In this document: piece after piece, positions 6,341 through 13,651 of the stretch
Numbering within the stretch: position 1 is the first letter of the stretch
How the letters are laid out: the number at the start of each line of letters is the position of its first letter
Assembly: GCA_016764435.1 (NCBI GenBank)
Contig: JAESRX010000065.1
Location: forward strand, 1-43,225
DNA from: Flavobacteriaceae bacterium
Lineage (GTDB): Bacteria > Bacteroidota > Bacteroidia > Flavobacteriales > Flavobacteriaceae
DNA length: 43,225 nt
Direction: 5' to 3'
Translations under genes and position numbers: made by a program
The notes under the pieces: model-generated
Databases searched by the model: none
What the model was told of the DNA's origin: nothing
Seen by the model: only the letters and a program-made list of their open reading frames with translations

Positions 6341-8158
6341 TTATTTCTTCAAATAACCGTTGATTTTAAATACCCAAGCTTCGTTACTTGGCATTTGGTT
6401 GTAAGAAACAGCATTTAAATAAATGTGTAGCTTGTTGTTTTTAAACTTCCATTTTAAATTACCTTCTCTTCCTAATAAAGATATTTCTGTGTTTTTTGCA
6501 GGTTTTGGAACATCTAATACCAACACTTCGTTTTCTGGCCATTCTAATGAGATGGCGTATAAATTATCGTTGTTGGTTGTATAAGCGATGTGTTGCAACA
6601 TAGAACTGTAGGTTCCTTTTAGTCCAGGATTACTATTTTTGTCTGCGGTTAAACTAAATGCACTGGCAGGAATTGCCTCTCTTTCTTGATGCTTACTTTT
6701 CCAAAATAAGTGTGCAAAAGCATTTTGTCTCGATTCAAAATAATCTACCTTAATTTTGTGTTTTTTTCCTTTTTCTAATGTGATGGTATTCGTTGCTTTT
6801 TCTGTGTTTACATTATTCATTACATTGCCTTCAAACTCTTGGTCTTTATTTTTCCATTGGTTTAAGACAAGTTTTCCATCAATATATACACGGATTCCGT
6901 CATCAGCCTTAGCTTCTAAAGTATAGGTTTCAGAAAATTCAGGAGTGATATAACCTTCCCAAGTCACCTCAAAATGGTCTTCCTTGATCGGTTTTATAGC
7001 GGTATTTCTTGCCCAATAAAAATCAATATTTGCATCAATTCGGGTTTTGGTAATTTTCTTTTCCTCTCCCATAGTGGTCCAAGGTCTAGAAGCATAAATA
7101 GCCTCTTCGTTGGTTTTTATCCATGCACCCAATTGAATCAAGCGTTCTTGTTGTAATAATGGAATTTGTCCATCGGCTTTTGGTCCAACGTTTAGCGTAA
7201 TTCCTCCTCCATTACCTACGGCTTTGGCAAAAAAGTGAATCAAATCTTTAGGAGTCATATAGGCATCCAGTTCTTCGTTTCTATTCAATCCAAAAGAACG
7301 TCCTATTCCTCTACATTCTGCCCAAGGACGGTCTGGACTATTGATGCCCGCACTGTACTCGGGGGTTAAAAATCCCGTATCACTACCACCTCCCCAGCGG
7401 TTGTTTACAATGGCATCTTCTCCTACGGTATTGTAATACCAAGAAATCAATTCTTTGGCATGCCAAGTTTCTGCACTGTGAAACCACTCTCCATCGGTAA
7501 ATAGTACCGAAGGTTTGTAGGTACTTATCAAATCTTTAAATTGAGGTAGCATCACTTTATCTACATAGTTTCCAATATTTTCATGAGGGTCTGTATACCA
7601 GCGGTGCAATTTATTATTCCATTCAGGTAGTGAATAATACAAGCCCATTTTTAAGCCTTTTTTACGCACTGCTTTGGTCAATTCACCTACCAAATCACGT
7701 TTTGGACCCACATCCACCGAGTTCCAGCCGGGAGCTTGTTCACTTGGCCAAAGGCAATAACCATCATGGTGTTTTGATACAAACAATACGTATTTAGCGC
7801 CTGCTTTGTCAAATAAATCTGCCCATTCATCTGGGTTGAATAACTCAGCTTTGAACAGTGGAGCAAAATCACGATACGTAAAATCTTCACCATAATTTTT
7901 TTTCATAAAATTGGTACGTAAAGAATCTTTCATTTGCAGGCCTCTTAAATACCACTCGCCATAGGATTCTTTTCCTCCATAGGAAGGCACAGAATACAAT
8001 CCCCAATGAATGAATATTCCAAGTTTGGCATCTTTAAACCATTGAGGGTATTCTCTTCCATTGATAGATTCCCAAGTAGGTTCAATTTTTTCTTGCGCAA
8101 AAGTGGGACTGACTAGTAGCGCAGTTAATAAAAGTAGTAAGTAGTATTTGTTGTTCAT
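6341..8158 (-). CDS. Secreted GH29 alpha-L-fucosidase with inserted PA14 domain (605 aa)
   Basis: Hydrolyses alpha-L-fucosyl linkages. The ATG at 8158 was chosen over a longer frame because it begins a clean signal peptide (MNNKYYLLLLLTALLVSPTFAQ) and a -7 promoter box lies just upstream, inside the longer frame. The GH29 catalytic barrel (about 25-365) shows GIFIHWGLYS, SKHHDGYCLW and LFTDGEW, where D222 is the expected nucleophile. A PA14-type beta-barrel follows (about 378-502; TYTLEAKADDGIRVYIDGKL), often carbohydrate-binding. A C-terminal beta-sandwich typical of GH29 comes after it. No SusC/SusD genes adjoin it, so it is not in an obvious polysaccharide locus here. Confidence 0.93.
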   Translation of the reverse strand: MNNKYYLLLLLTALLVSPTFAQEKIEPTWESINGREYPQWFKDAKLGIFIHWGLYSVPSYGGKESYGEWYLRGLQMKDSLRTNFMKKNYGEDFTYRDFAPLFKAELFNPDEWADLFDKAGAKYVLFVSKHHDGYCLWPSEQAPGWNSVDVGPKRDLVGELTKAVRKKGLKMGLYYSLPEWNNKLHRWYTDPHENIGNYVDKVMLPQFKDLISTYKPSVLFTDGEWFHSAETWHAKELISWYYNTVGEDAIVNNRWGGGSDTGFLTPEYSAGINSPDRPWAECRGIGRSFGLNRNEELDAYMTPKDLIHFFAKAVGNGGGITLNVGPKADGQIPLLQQERLIQLGAWIKTNEEAIYASRPWTTMGEEKKITKTRIDANIDFYWARNTAIKPIKEDHFEVTWEGYITPEFSETYTLEAKADDGIRVYIDGKLVLNQWKNKDQEFEGNVMNNVNTEKATNTITLEKGKKHKIKVDYFESRQNAFAHLFWKSKHQEREAIPASAFSLTADKNSNPGLKGTYSSMLQHIAYTTNNDNLYAISLEWPENEVLVLDVPKPAKNTEISLLGREGNLKWKFKNNKLHIYLNAVSYNQMPSNEAWVFKINGYLKK

Positions 8159-8176
8159 AATTGCGTTGTTTGGAAC

Positions 8177-8184
8177 CAAAGATA
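8177..8184 (-). promoter_or_regulatory. -7 promoter box of the fucosidase gene
   Basis: On the minus strand TATCTTTG matches TAnnTTTG and ends 18 nt before the chosen ATG at 8158. Its position inside the longer upstream frame argues that translation does not begin at 8227. Confidence 0.5.
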
Positions 8185-8334
8185 CATTAGAATGATCAGC
8201 GTCACTAAATTTTTCCCCAAACAACATTGCGTTAGGGGTGAAGGGAGGTTTTGTGTTTGATGTTAAATCTTGATCATACGTTTAAATTGCGAATTGAATA
8301 ATTGAAAAGCTTTTGATACAATTTTTTGTTCCTC

Positions 8335-8352
8335 AAAATCACTCGACCTGAC
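8335..8352 (+). repeat. Dispersed 18-bp repeat, copy 2
   Basis: AAAATCACTCGACCTGAC, 16 of 18 identical to 6127-6144. It lies in the non-coding stretch 8228-8671, which also holds a terminator hairpin and the 7-bp tandem array. Confidence 0.45.
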
Positions 8353-8381
8353 AGTGATAATTATTGAAAACTAACAACAAA

Positions 8382-8424
8382 AAAAGAGGAGCTTATCAAT
8401 ATTTAAATGATAAGCTCCTCTTTT
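8382..8424 (-). terminator. Strong bidirectional hairpin after the sigma-54 regulator gene
   Basis: A perfect 17-bp stem (8382-8398 and 8408-8424, core GAGGAGCTTATCA) with a 9-nt AT loop. Both arms end in A/T tracts, so it can terminate transcripts on both strands. It lies about 250 nt past the stop of the response-regulator gene, beyond the tandem repeat. Confidence 0.7.
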
Positions 8425-8440
8425 AAAAATTTATTATTGT

Positions 8441-8559
8441 GGGTAGTGGGCAGTGGGCAGTGGGCAGTGGGCAGTGGGCAGTGGGCAGTAGGCAGTAAGC
8501 AGTAGGCAGTAAGCAGTAGGCAGTAAGCAGTTGGCAGTAGGCAGTGGGCAGTGGGCAGT
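8441..8559. repeat. Tandem array of seventeen 7-bp units (GGGCAGT family)
   Basis: Seventeen consecutive 7-bp units run from 8441. The first is GGGTAGT, then six GGGCAGT, then three copies of a 14-bp higher-order unit AGGCAGTAAGCAGT (8490-8531), then TGGCAGT, AGGCAGT and two GGGCAGT. A stray unit (AGGCAGTGGGG) recurs at 8658-8668, touching the 3' end of the regulator gene. Frames through the array only echo the repeat, so it is not coding. Such arrays vary in copy number by slippage. Confidence 0.9.
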
Positions 8560-8671
8560 GGGGCTCAGTTATTAAAAACATGAGTGGCACCAACAACAAG
8601 CAACAAGCAACCAACAACCAAAATACTGCTCAATTCTTCCCTATTGGGAGATACCGTAGGCAGTGGGGATT

Positions 8672-9835
8672 TTACTTTGTAGCAAACATCTTCACATCCT
8701 CTTCACTTACTTTTTTACCTCCTAAAATCAACAATCGTTCAATTACATTACGTAATTCTCGGATATTTCCAGTCCAATTGTAAGATTTAAGTTCTTCCAA
8801 GGCATCATCTGTAAATACTTTTGTGGCTGTACCATGTTCGTTGGCAATTTGATTGGCGAAGAAATTAACCAATAAAGGAATGTCTTCTCTTCTGTCATTC
8901 AATGCAGGAACATCTATTAAGATTACTGCCAAGCGATGGTATAAATCCTCTCTAAATCTACCTTGTTCAATTTCGACGCTTAAGTTTTTATTTGTTGCAG
9001 CAATTACACGGACATTTACTTTGATGTCTTTGTCAGATCCAACACGAGATACTTTGTTTTCTTGCAATGCACGTAGTACTTTTGCTTGAGCAGAAAGACT
9101 CATATCACCAATTTCGTCTAAGAAAATAGTTCCACCATTGGCAGCTTCAAATTTCCCTGCTCTATCTTTATTGGCACCAGTAAAAGATCCTTTAACATGT
9201 CCAAACAATTCACTTTCTATCAATTCAGAGGGGATAGCGGCACAGTTTACTTCAATCATTGGCGCTTTAGTTCTATCACTTTTTTCGTGCAACCAGTGCG
9301 CTACAATTTCTTTTCCGGTTCCGTTGGGACCTGTAATTAAAACACGTGCATCTGTTGGCGCTACCTTTTCAATCATATCTTTAATATGAGTAATGGCATC
9401 ACTCTCACCTATCATTTGGTATTTTTTACTTACTTTTTTCTTGAGTCTTTTATTTTCAACCACCAATTTTTTTCGGTCCAATGCATTGCGCACCGTATTT
9501 AATAACCGATTTAAATCGGGTGGTTTTGATATATAATCAAAAGCACCGAGTCGCATTGTATTTACTGCGGTATCCAGATCACCATGACCAGAAATCATTA
9601 TAAAAGGAATTTCAGGATTTATCTTTTTGATGCGTTCTAAAACTTCCACACCATCCATTTTTGGCATTTTAATATCGCATAGTACCAAGTCATAATCATT
9701 TTTGGTGATCTTTTCAATACCTTCCAATCCGTCACTTGCTTCAGAAACCACATAGTCGTCGTTTTCTTCAGAAATAATTTTTGTGAGTACTCTACGAATG
9801 GCGGCTTCGTCCTCTATTATTAATATATTGCTCAT
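8672..9835 (-). CDS. NtrC-type sigma-54 response regulator lacking a Fis domain (387 aa)
   Basis: A two-component response regulator that remodels sigma-54 RNA polymerase. The receiver domain (1-120) has the phospho-acceptor D54 (DLVLCDIKMPKMDG) and K104. The AAA+ domain (about 140-375) has Walker A GPNGTGKE (169-176), the sigma-54 loop in the variant form GSFTGA (216-221) and Walker B GTIFLDEIGD. The protein stops about 20 residues after the AAA+ domain (VSEEDVKMFATK), so the usual C-terminal Fis helix-turn-helix is absent. No partner histidine kinase is adjacent. It follows the DUF6268 gene by 16 nt, so the two are probably co-transcribed. Confidence 0.93.
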   Translation of the reverse strand: MSNILIIEDEAAIRRVLTKIISEENDDYVVSEASDGLEGIEKITKNDYDLVLCDIKMPKMDGVEVLERIKKINPEIPFIMISGHGDLDTAVNTMRLGAFDYISKPPDLNRLLNTVRNALDRKKLVVENKRLKKKVSKKYQMIGESDAITHIKDMIEKVAPTDARVLITGPNGTGKEIVAHWLHEKSDRTKAPMIEVNCAAIPSELIESELFGHVKGSFTGANKDRAGKFEAANGGTIFLDEIGDMSLSAQAKVLRALQENKVSRVGSDKDIKVNVRVIAATNKNLSVEIEQGRFREDLYHRLAVILIDVPALNDRREDIPLLVNFFANQIANEHGTATKVFTDDALEELKSYNWTGNIRELRNVIERLLILGGKKVSEEDVKMFATK

Positions 9836-9851
9836 AGCTAAATACTTGCGT

Positions 9852-10757
9852 TTATTTTTTTTGTTTATTTCTTTTTAAGACAATACCGATGGAGGCATAA
9901 AAATTATTGTTCAAATCGTAAGAGAACAACTCCTCACTTTTGTCCCTTAAGCTCACTTTATTCGATGCAATATAACCAGTTTTTAAATTCAAATACCAGT
10001 TATTGTGTATTTTATGTGATATTCCTAATGCCATTGTATTCATAGAAATAGACATTTTGTTAATGTCTTTTATAAGATACGTTTTTCCTTCGTAGCTAAA
10101 TTCTTCACTGCCATTTTTTAGTTTTAAAGGAGATGAAATATTCCCATAATAACCATCCAAGGCAAATTGAAGATGTACGTGTGTTTTCGCAGAAAGGTTG
10201 TAATTAAACTTTGAAATGGGGAAACCTATGGCATAATCAAATTTAGTATTGATGGTCTTAATATATAAAAAATAAGGCAATGGAGCAGGTTTTCCCAGTC
10301 TATTGCTATAAGATAATCCAAATGTCAAACTACTTTTTTGAGATTTGAATTTTTTTGTTGCTCCGATAGCTCCCGTAAAATTAAAATCGTCAAAACTTAA
10401 AGAGCTTCTTAAATTAGAGGCAATTGTAGGTTGTGCATTCACGGTAAATAACCATTGGTTTTTCAGTGGTTTTATATAGGTGATTCCATATTTAAATTCA
10501 TGAAATTTTTCCAAACCATCTACTTTAAAAATATTTGTGTCAGGAAAACTGAAATTTAACTGTTGATAGGATATTTTATGTAATAAAAAGTTGTTGTTTT
10601 TTAATTTGGTAGGAATGGTAAGCCATGCTTGGGAACGATTTATGTCCAATGCATCCTTATTTCCACCTAAAAAACTATAACTTACTCCTGCTAATTCTGA
10701 CTGAGCGAAACTTTGCAGACTGCTCAACACTAAAAATATAATTGCTATTTTTTTCAT
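9852..10757 (-). CDS. DUF6268-family outer-membrane beta-barrel protein (301 aa)
   Basis: It begins with a signal peptide (MKKIAIIFLVLSSLQSFAQ). The remainder is alternating hydrophobic/polar strands (for example WLFTVNAQPTIAS, SSLTFGLSYSNRLGK, FYASIGIVLKR), as in Bacteroidetes outer-membrane barrels. The overall pattern fits the DUF6268 family of unknown function. The gene is 16 nt upstream of the sigma-54 regulator, perhaps in one transcript. Substrate and role are unknown. Confidence 0.7.
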   Translation of the reverse strand: MKKIAIIFLVLSSLQSFAQSELAGVSYSFLGGNKDALDINRSQAWLTIPTKLKNNNFLLHKISYQQLNFSFPDTNIFKVDGLEKFHEFKYGITYIKPLKNQWLFTVNAQPTIASNLRSSLSFDDFNFTGAIGATKKFKSQKSSLTFGLSYSNRLGKPAPLPYFLYIKTINTKFDYAIGFPISKFNYNLSAKTHVHLQFALDGYYGNISSPLKLKNGSEEFSYEGKTYLIKDINKMSISMNTMALGISHKIHNNWYLNLKTGYIASNKVSLRDKSEELFSYDLNNNFYASIGIVLKRNKQKK

Positions 10758-10815
10758 ATGTAATACAATCCCTCAATTTTTTTAAAATTGAAGGATTAAT
10801 GTTTTTTTTAATTTG

Positions 10816-12126
10816 TTAATATTTCAACCATTTGTATAAGTCCTTGTACGTAGGTTTTTTACCATACATTAAAATTCCAACACGATAAATCTTCGCTGCG
10901 AACCATACAATTCCGATGAAAGTAACCAATAATAATGCCATAGATAATAGTAATTCCCACCATGGCACACCAAATGGAATTCTCATTAGCATTACAATTG
11001 GAGAGGTGAGTGGGAAAATAGAAAATGCCACTGCAATAGATCCATGTGGATTCTCTATAACTCCAAAACCTACATAGATGGCTATAATTAGCGGAAGCAT
11101 TACTGGCATCATAAATTGTTGGGTATCTGTTTCACTATCTACCGCTGCTCCGATGGCTGCGTATATAGAACTATAGATGAGGTAACCCCCAAAAAAGTAA
11201 ACAATAAATGATAAAAACAAGGTCATTAATGGCAAGTTTTTAATTTCCAAAATCATGGCTTGGATGTCACTTGTTGCCGATTGTTGCATTTGTCCTACCA
11301 TTTCTTGACTTGCTTGCATTGAAGGAGAACTCCCCATTAAATCGACTCCAAAAAAGGCCGAAATGGCTATCGTTAATAAGCTTGCAGAGATAATCCAAAT
11401 AATGAATTGAAGGATTCCAGCAAAGGCATTTCCTAGAATTTTACCCAGCATTAGTTCAAATGGTTTTACAGAAGAAATAATCACTTCAATAATACGACTG
11501 GTCTTTTCTTCAATCACACTACGCATCACAGAAGTTCCATAAATAATGATGAACATAAAGATGAGGTAACCAAAAGCACCCCCAGCAATCATTTTTAAAA
11601 CACTTCCCATTTTAGACGATTTCTCACCAGCAAAAGTTTCGGTTGCTATGGCAACATCGGTTTCTGCTTCTTTGATTTTCTCGATGTCAAAATGGAGTTT
11701 CTCTATCTTTAGATCTCTAATTTTATGTTCAATTTTTCGTTCTAAATCCTGAATCACATTTAAATTTGGTGCATCTTCAGAGTAAAAAGCAATCCCTTTG
11801 GATAAATTCTCCAAATTATCAGTTTTGGGAATATGGACAAAACCATAATAGGATTCTAGGGTAATTTCCTTGGCTTTTTCAAAGCCTAATTTTTCTAAGT
11901 TGATGTATTTCGTGAGCTCGCTGTCTTTAAATATACTTTCCAGTTGATGTGATTCATCTATATAACTGATAGTTCTTATTTCTTCCGCATTTTTAACGTT
12001 TAAAAAAACAATCAAAGCCATCATTCCTACCATTAATAGGGGACTTAAAATTGTCATGACTATAAAGGACTTGTTTTTAACTTTTGCTAAAAATTCTCTT
12101 TTGATGATGAGTGATAATTTATTCAT
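10816..12126 (-). CDS. ABC-2 type transporter permease (436 aa)
   Basis: The membrane part of an ABC exporter of the NatB/YhaP type. It has an N-terminal membrane helix (FIVMTILSPLLMVGMMALIVFL), a large extracytoplasmic region (about 45-175) and five or more C-terminal helices from GGAFGYLIFMFIIIYG onward. The 3' position, and an 8-nt overlap with the ATP-binding subunit gene, show that the two make one complex. Substrate is unknown; relatives export Na+ or drugs. Confidence 0.88.
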   Translation of the reverse strand: MNKLSLIIKREFLAKVKNKSFIVMTILSPLLMVGMMALIVFLNVKNAEEIRTISYIDESHQLESIFKDSELTKYINLEKLGFEKAKEITLESYYGFVHIPKTDNLENLSKGIAFYSEDAPNLNVIQDLERKIEHKIRDLKIEKLHFDIEKIKEAETDVAIATETFAGEKSSKMGSVLKMIAGGAFGYLIFMFIIIYGTSVMRSVIEEKTSRIIEVIISSVKPFELMLGKILGNAFAGILQFIIWIISASLLTIAISAFFGVDLMGSSPSMQASQEMVGQMQQSATSDIQAMILEIKNLPLMTLFLSFIVYFFGGYLIYSSIYAAIGAAVDSETDTQQFMMPVMLPLIIAIYVGFGVIENPHGSIAVAFSIFPLTSPIVMLMRIPFGVPWWELLLSMALLLVTFIGIVWFAAKIYRVGILMYGKKPTYKDLYKWLKY

Positions 12127-13048
12127 TATTTTGTACGGCTTTAATAAATAGGTCGCTTGCGCTTGGGATTATTTCTGTAAAATGAGTTACTTGAGCATGC
12201 TGATTTAAAAATTGTAACAGCTCTTTAGACGTATCTCCATTGTTTAAGGTAATGTTTAATTTTAAATCGTTTTCTAAGGATTTAAACGTCGCAGTAGAAA
12301 TTTTAAAATTATTTTCGAGTTGCTCTTTCAATAGAGACTCGTTTTCTGATTGTAGACCAACTTGAAATGAATTTGTTTTAAATTCACGCTTAATATCATC
12401 TAGCTTCCCGTCTAATATTTTATTTGATTTATCAATCAATGCAATATGATCGCACAATTCTTCCACGGACTCCATACGATGGGTAGAGAAAATTACGGTC
12501 GCACCTTCGTCTTTTAATTGTAAGATTTCATCTTTTATTAAATTAGCGTTAATCGGATCAAAACCACTAAAAGGCTCATCAAAAATCAATAATTTAGGCT
12601 GATGCATCACGGTGACAATAAACTGTACTTTTTGAGCCATCCCTTTGGATAATTCTTGTACCTTTTTATCCCACCAAGAACCGATATCAAATTTGTCAAA
12701 CCAATACTTTAATCTTTTTTTTGCTTCGGATTTACTCATCCCTTTTAATTGTGCTAAGTAGAGCGCTTGTTCACCTACCTTCATGTTCTTGTACAGACCA
12801 CGCTCTTCTGGAAGGTATCCTATTTGCGAAATGTGTTCAGGCTTTAAAGGTTCCCCATCCAATAATACCTCCCCTTGATCGGGCATTATTATTTGGTTAA
12901 TAATACGAATTAAGGTAGTTTTTCCCGCTCCATTGGGGCCTAATAAACCAAAAATACTTTGGTTAGGAATGGCTAAAGAGACATTGTTTAATGCCTTAAA
13001 ATCGCCATAACTTTTACTTATGTTTTTAACTTCTAATAAGTTATTCAT
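12119..13048 (-). CDS. ABC transporter ATP-binding protein (309 aa)
   Basis: The ATPase of the export system. From the ATG at 13048: Walker A GPNGAGKT, Q-loop region YLPEERGLY, a variant signature LSKGMAQKV, Walker B LLIFDEPFSGFDP and switch His in FSTHRM. The last about 80 residues resemble the DUF4162 extension found on such ATPases. An 11-residue longer start was rejected because it would cover the -7 promoter box at 13071-13078. The gene overlaps the permease by 8 nt and is divergent from the marR gene. Confidence 0.92.
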   Translation of the reverse strand: MNNLLEVKNISKSYGDFKALNNVSLAIPNQSIFGLLGPNGAGKTTLIRIINQIIMPDQGEVLLDGEPLKPEHISQIGYLPEERGLYKNMKVGEQALYLAQLKGMSKSEAKKRLKYWFDKFDIGSWWDKKVQELSKGMAQKVQFIVTVMHQPKLLIFDEPFSGFDPINANLIKDEILQLKDEGATVIFSTHRMESVEELCDHIALIDKSNKILDGKLDDIKREFKTNSFQVGLQSENESLLKEQLENNFKISTATFKSLENDLKLNITLNNGDTSKELLQFLNQHAQVTHFTEIIPSASDLFIKAVQNNE

Positions 13049-13070
13049 ATCAAAATTTATTTTTGTCTTC

Positions 13071-13078
13071 CAAATATA
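13071..13078 (-). promoter_or_regulatory. -7 promoter box of the ABC operon
   Basis: TATATTTG on the minus strand matches TAnnTTTG and ends 22 nt before the ATG at 13048. It supports the shorter start of the ATP-binding subunit. Confidence 0.55.
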
Positions 13079-13148
13079 CATTTTTGTCTAGTATCTGTTC
13101 CATTTTTTTTATCTTTCATCACAGAAAATTGAATTTTTCTGCCTTTAC

Positions 13149-13160
13149 TATGCATGCATA
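13149..13160. promoter_or_regulatory. 12-bp palindrome, possible MarR operator
   Basis: TATGCATGCATA is a perfect palindrome, 12 nt upstream of the -7 box of the marR gene and in the divergent region shared with the ABC operon. MarR proteins bind palindromes overlapping their own promoters, so it is a candidate autoregulatory site. Confidence 0.4.
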
Positions 13161-13172
13161 ATATATTTTTGC

Positions 13173-13180
13173 TATATTTG
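13173..13180 (+). promoter_or_regulatory. -7 promoter box of the marR-fad operon
   Basis: TATATTTG matches TAnnTTTG and ends only 4 nt before the marR ATG (13185). Transcription starting the usual few bases downstream would give a leaderless mRNA. Confidence 0.5.
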
Positions 13181-13184
13181 GAAC

Positions 13185-13625
13185 ATGCAAAAAGACAAAA
13201 CAATTGATCATGTGTTGCGAGCCACCTGGCAAGCCATCGCAAAAATGTACAATGAAGAAGCTGCAAAACACAAGAGTACCATGGCTACCGCCTTTGTGCT
13301 TTTAAATATAGATTACGATCACGGAACCCCCTCAACATCTTTAGGACCTCAAATGGGAATGGAGCCTACCAGCCTTTCTCGTATTTTGAAAAACATGGAA
13401 AAGCAAGGTGCGATTTACAGAGAACGCAATCCAGAAGATGGGCGTAGCGTACTGATAAAACTGACGGAATTCGGAAAGGAAAAAAGAGAAGTTTCTAAAA
13501 AAACCGTGATTCAATTTAACGAATTGATTTTAGCCAATGTGTCTGAAGAACAGTTGCGACATTTTTTTGAGGTCACGGATATTATCAATAAACTAATCAA
13601 TCAAAAACAAATATTTACCAAATAA
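13185..13625 (+). CDS. MarR-family transcriptional regulator (146 aa)
   Basis: A winged-HTH repressor. The central DNA-binding part reads GMEPTSLSRILKNMEKQGAIYRERNPEDGRSVLIKLTEFG, with the recognition helix (TSLSRILKNMEKQG) and the DxRS wing of MarR proteins. N- and C-terminal helices form the dimer interface. It lies 26 nt upstream of the fad genes in the same direction, so it very probably controls beta-oxidation. Relatives often sense acyl-CoA or fatty acids; the ligand here is unknown. Confidence 0.9.
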   Translation: MQKDKTIDHVLRATWQAIAKMYNEEAAKHKSTMATAFVLLNIDYDHGTPSTSLGPQMGMEPTSLSRILKNMEKQGAIYRERNPEDGRSVLIKLTEFGKEKREVSKKTVIQFNELILANVSEEQLRHFFEVTDIINKLINQKQIFTK

Positions 13626-13651
13626 TTATCTAATTAACAAACTATTATTTT

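Noticed and set aside
8159-8227. Upstream extension of the fucosidase
   Set aside because: It would hide the signal peptide and cover a good -7 promoter box at 8177-8184.
8441-8559. Possible CRISPR array
   Set aside because: Units are 7 bp and contiguous with no spacers; there are no cas genes nearby.
8423-8617. Minus-strand open frame of 64 aa
   Set aside because: It only translates the 7-bp tandem array; the repeating seven-residue pattern follows from 7-nt units and has no start or family context.
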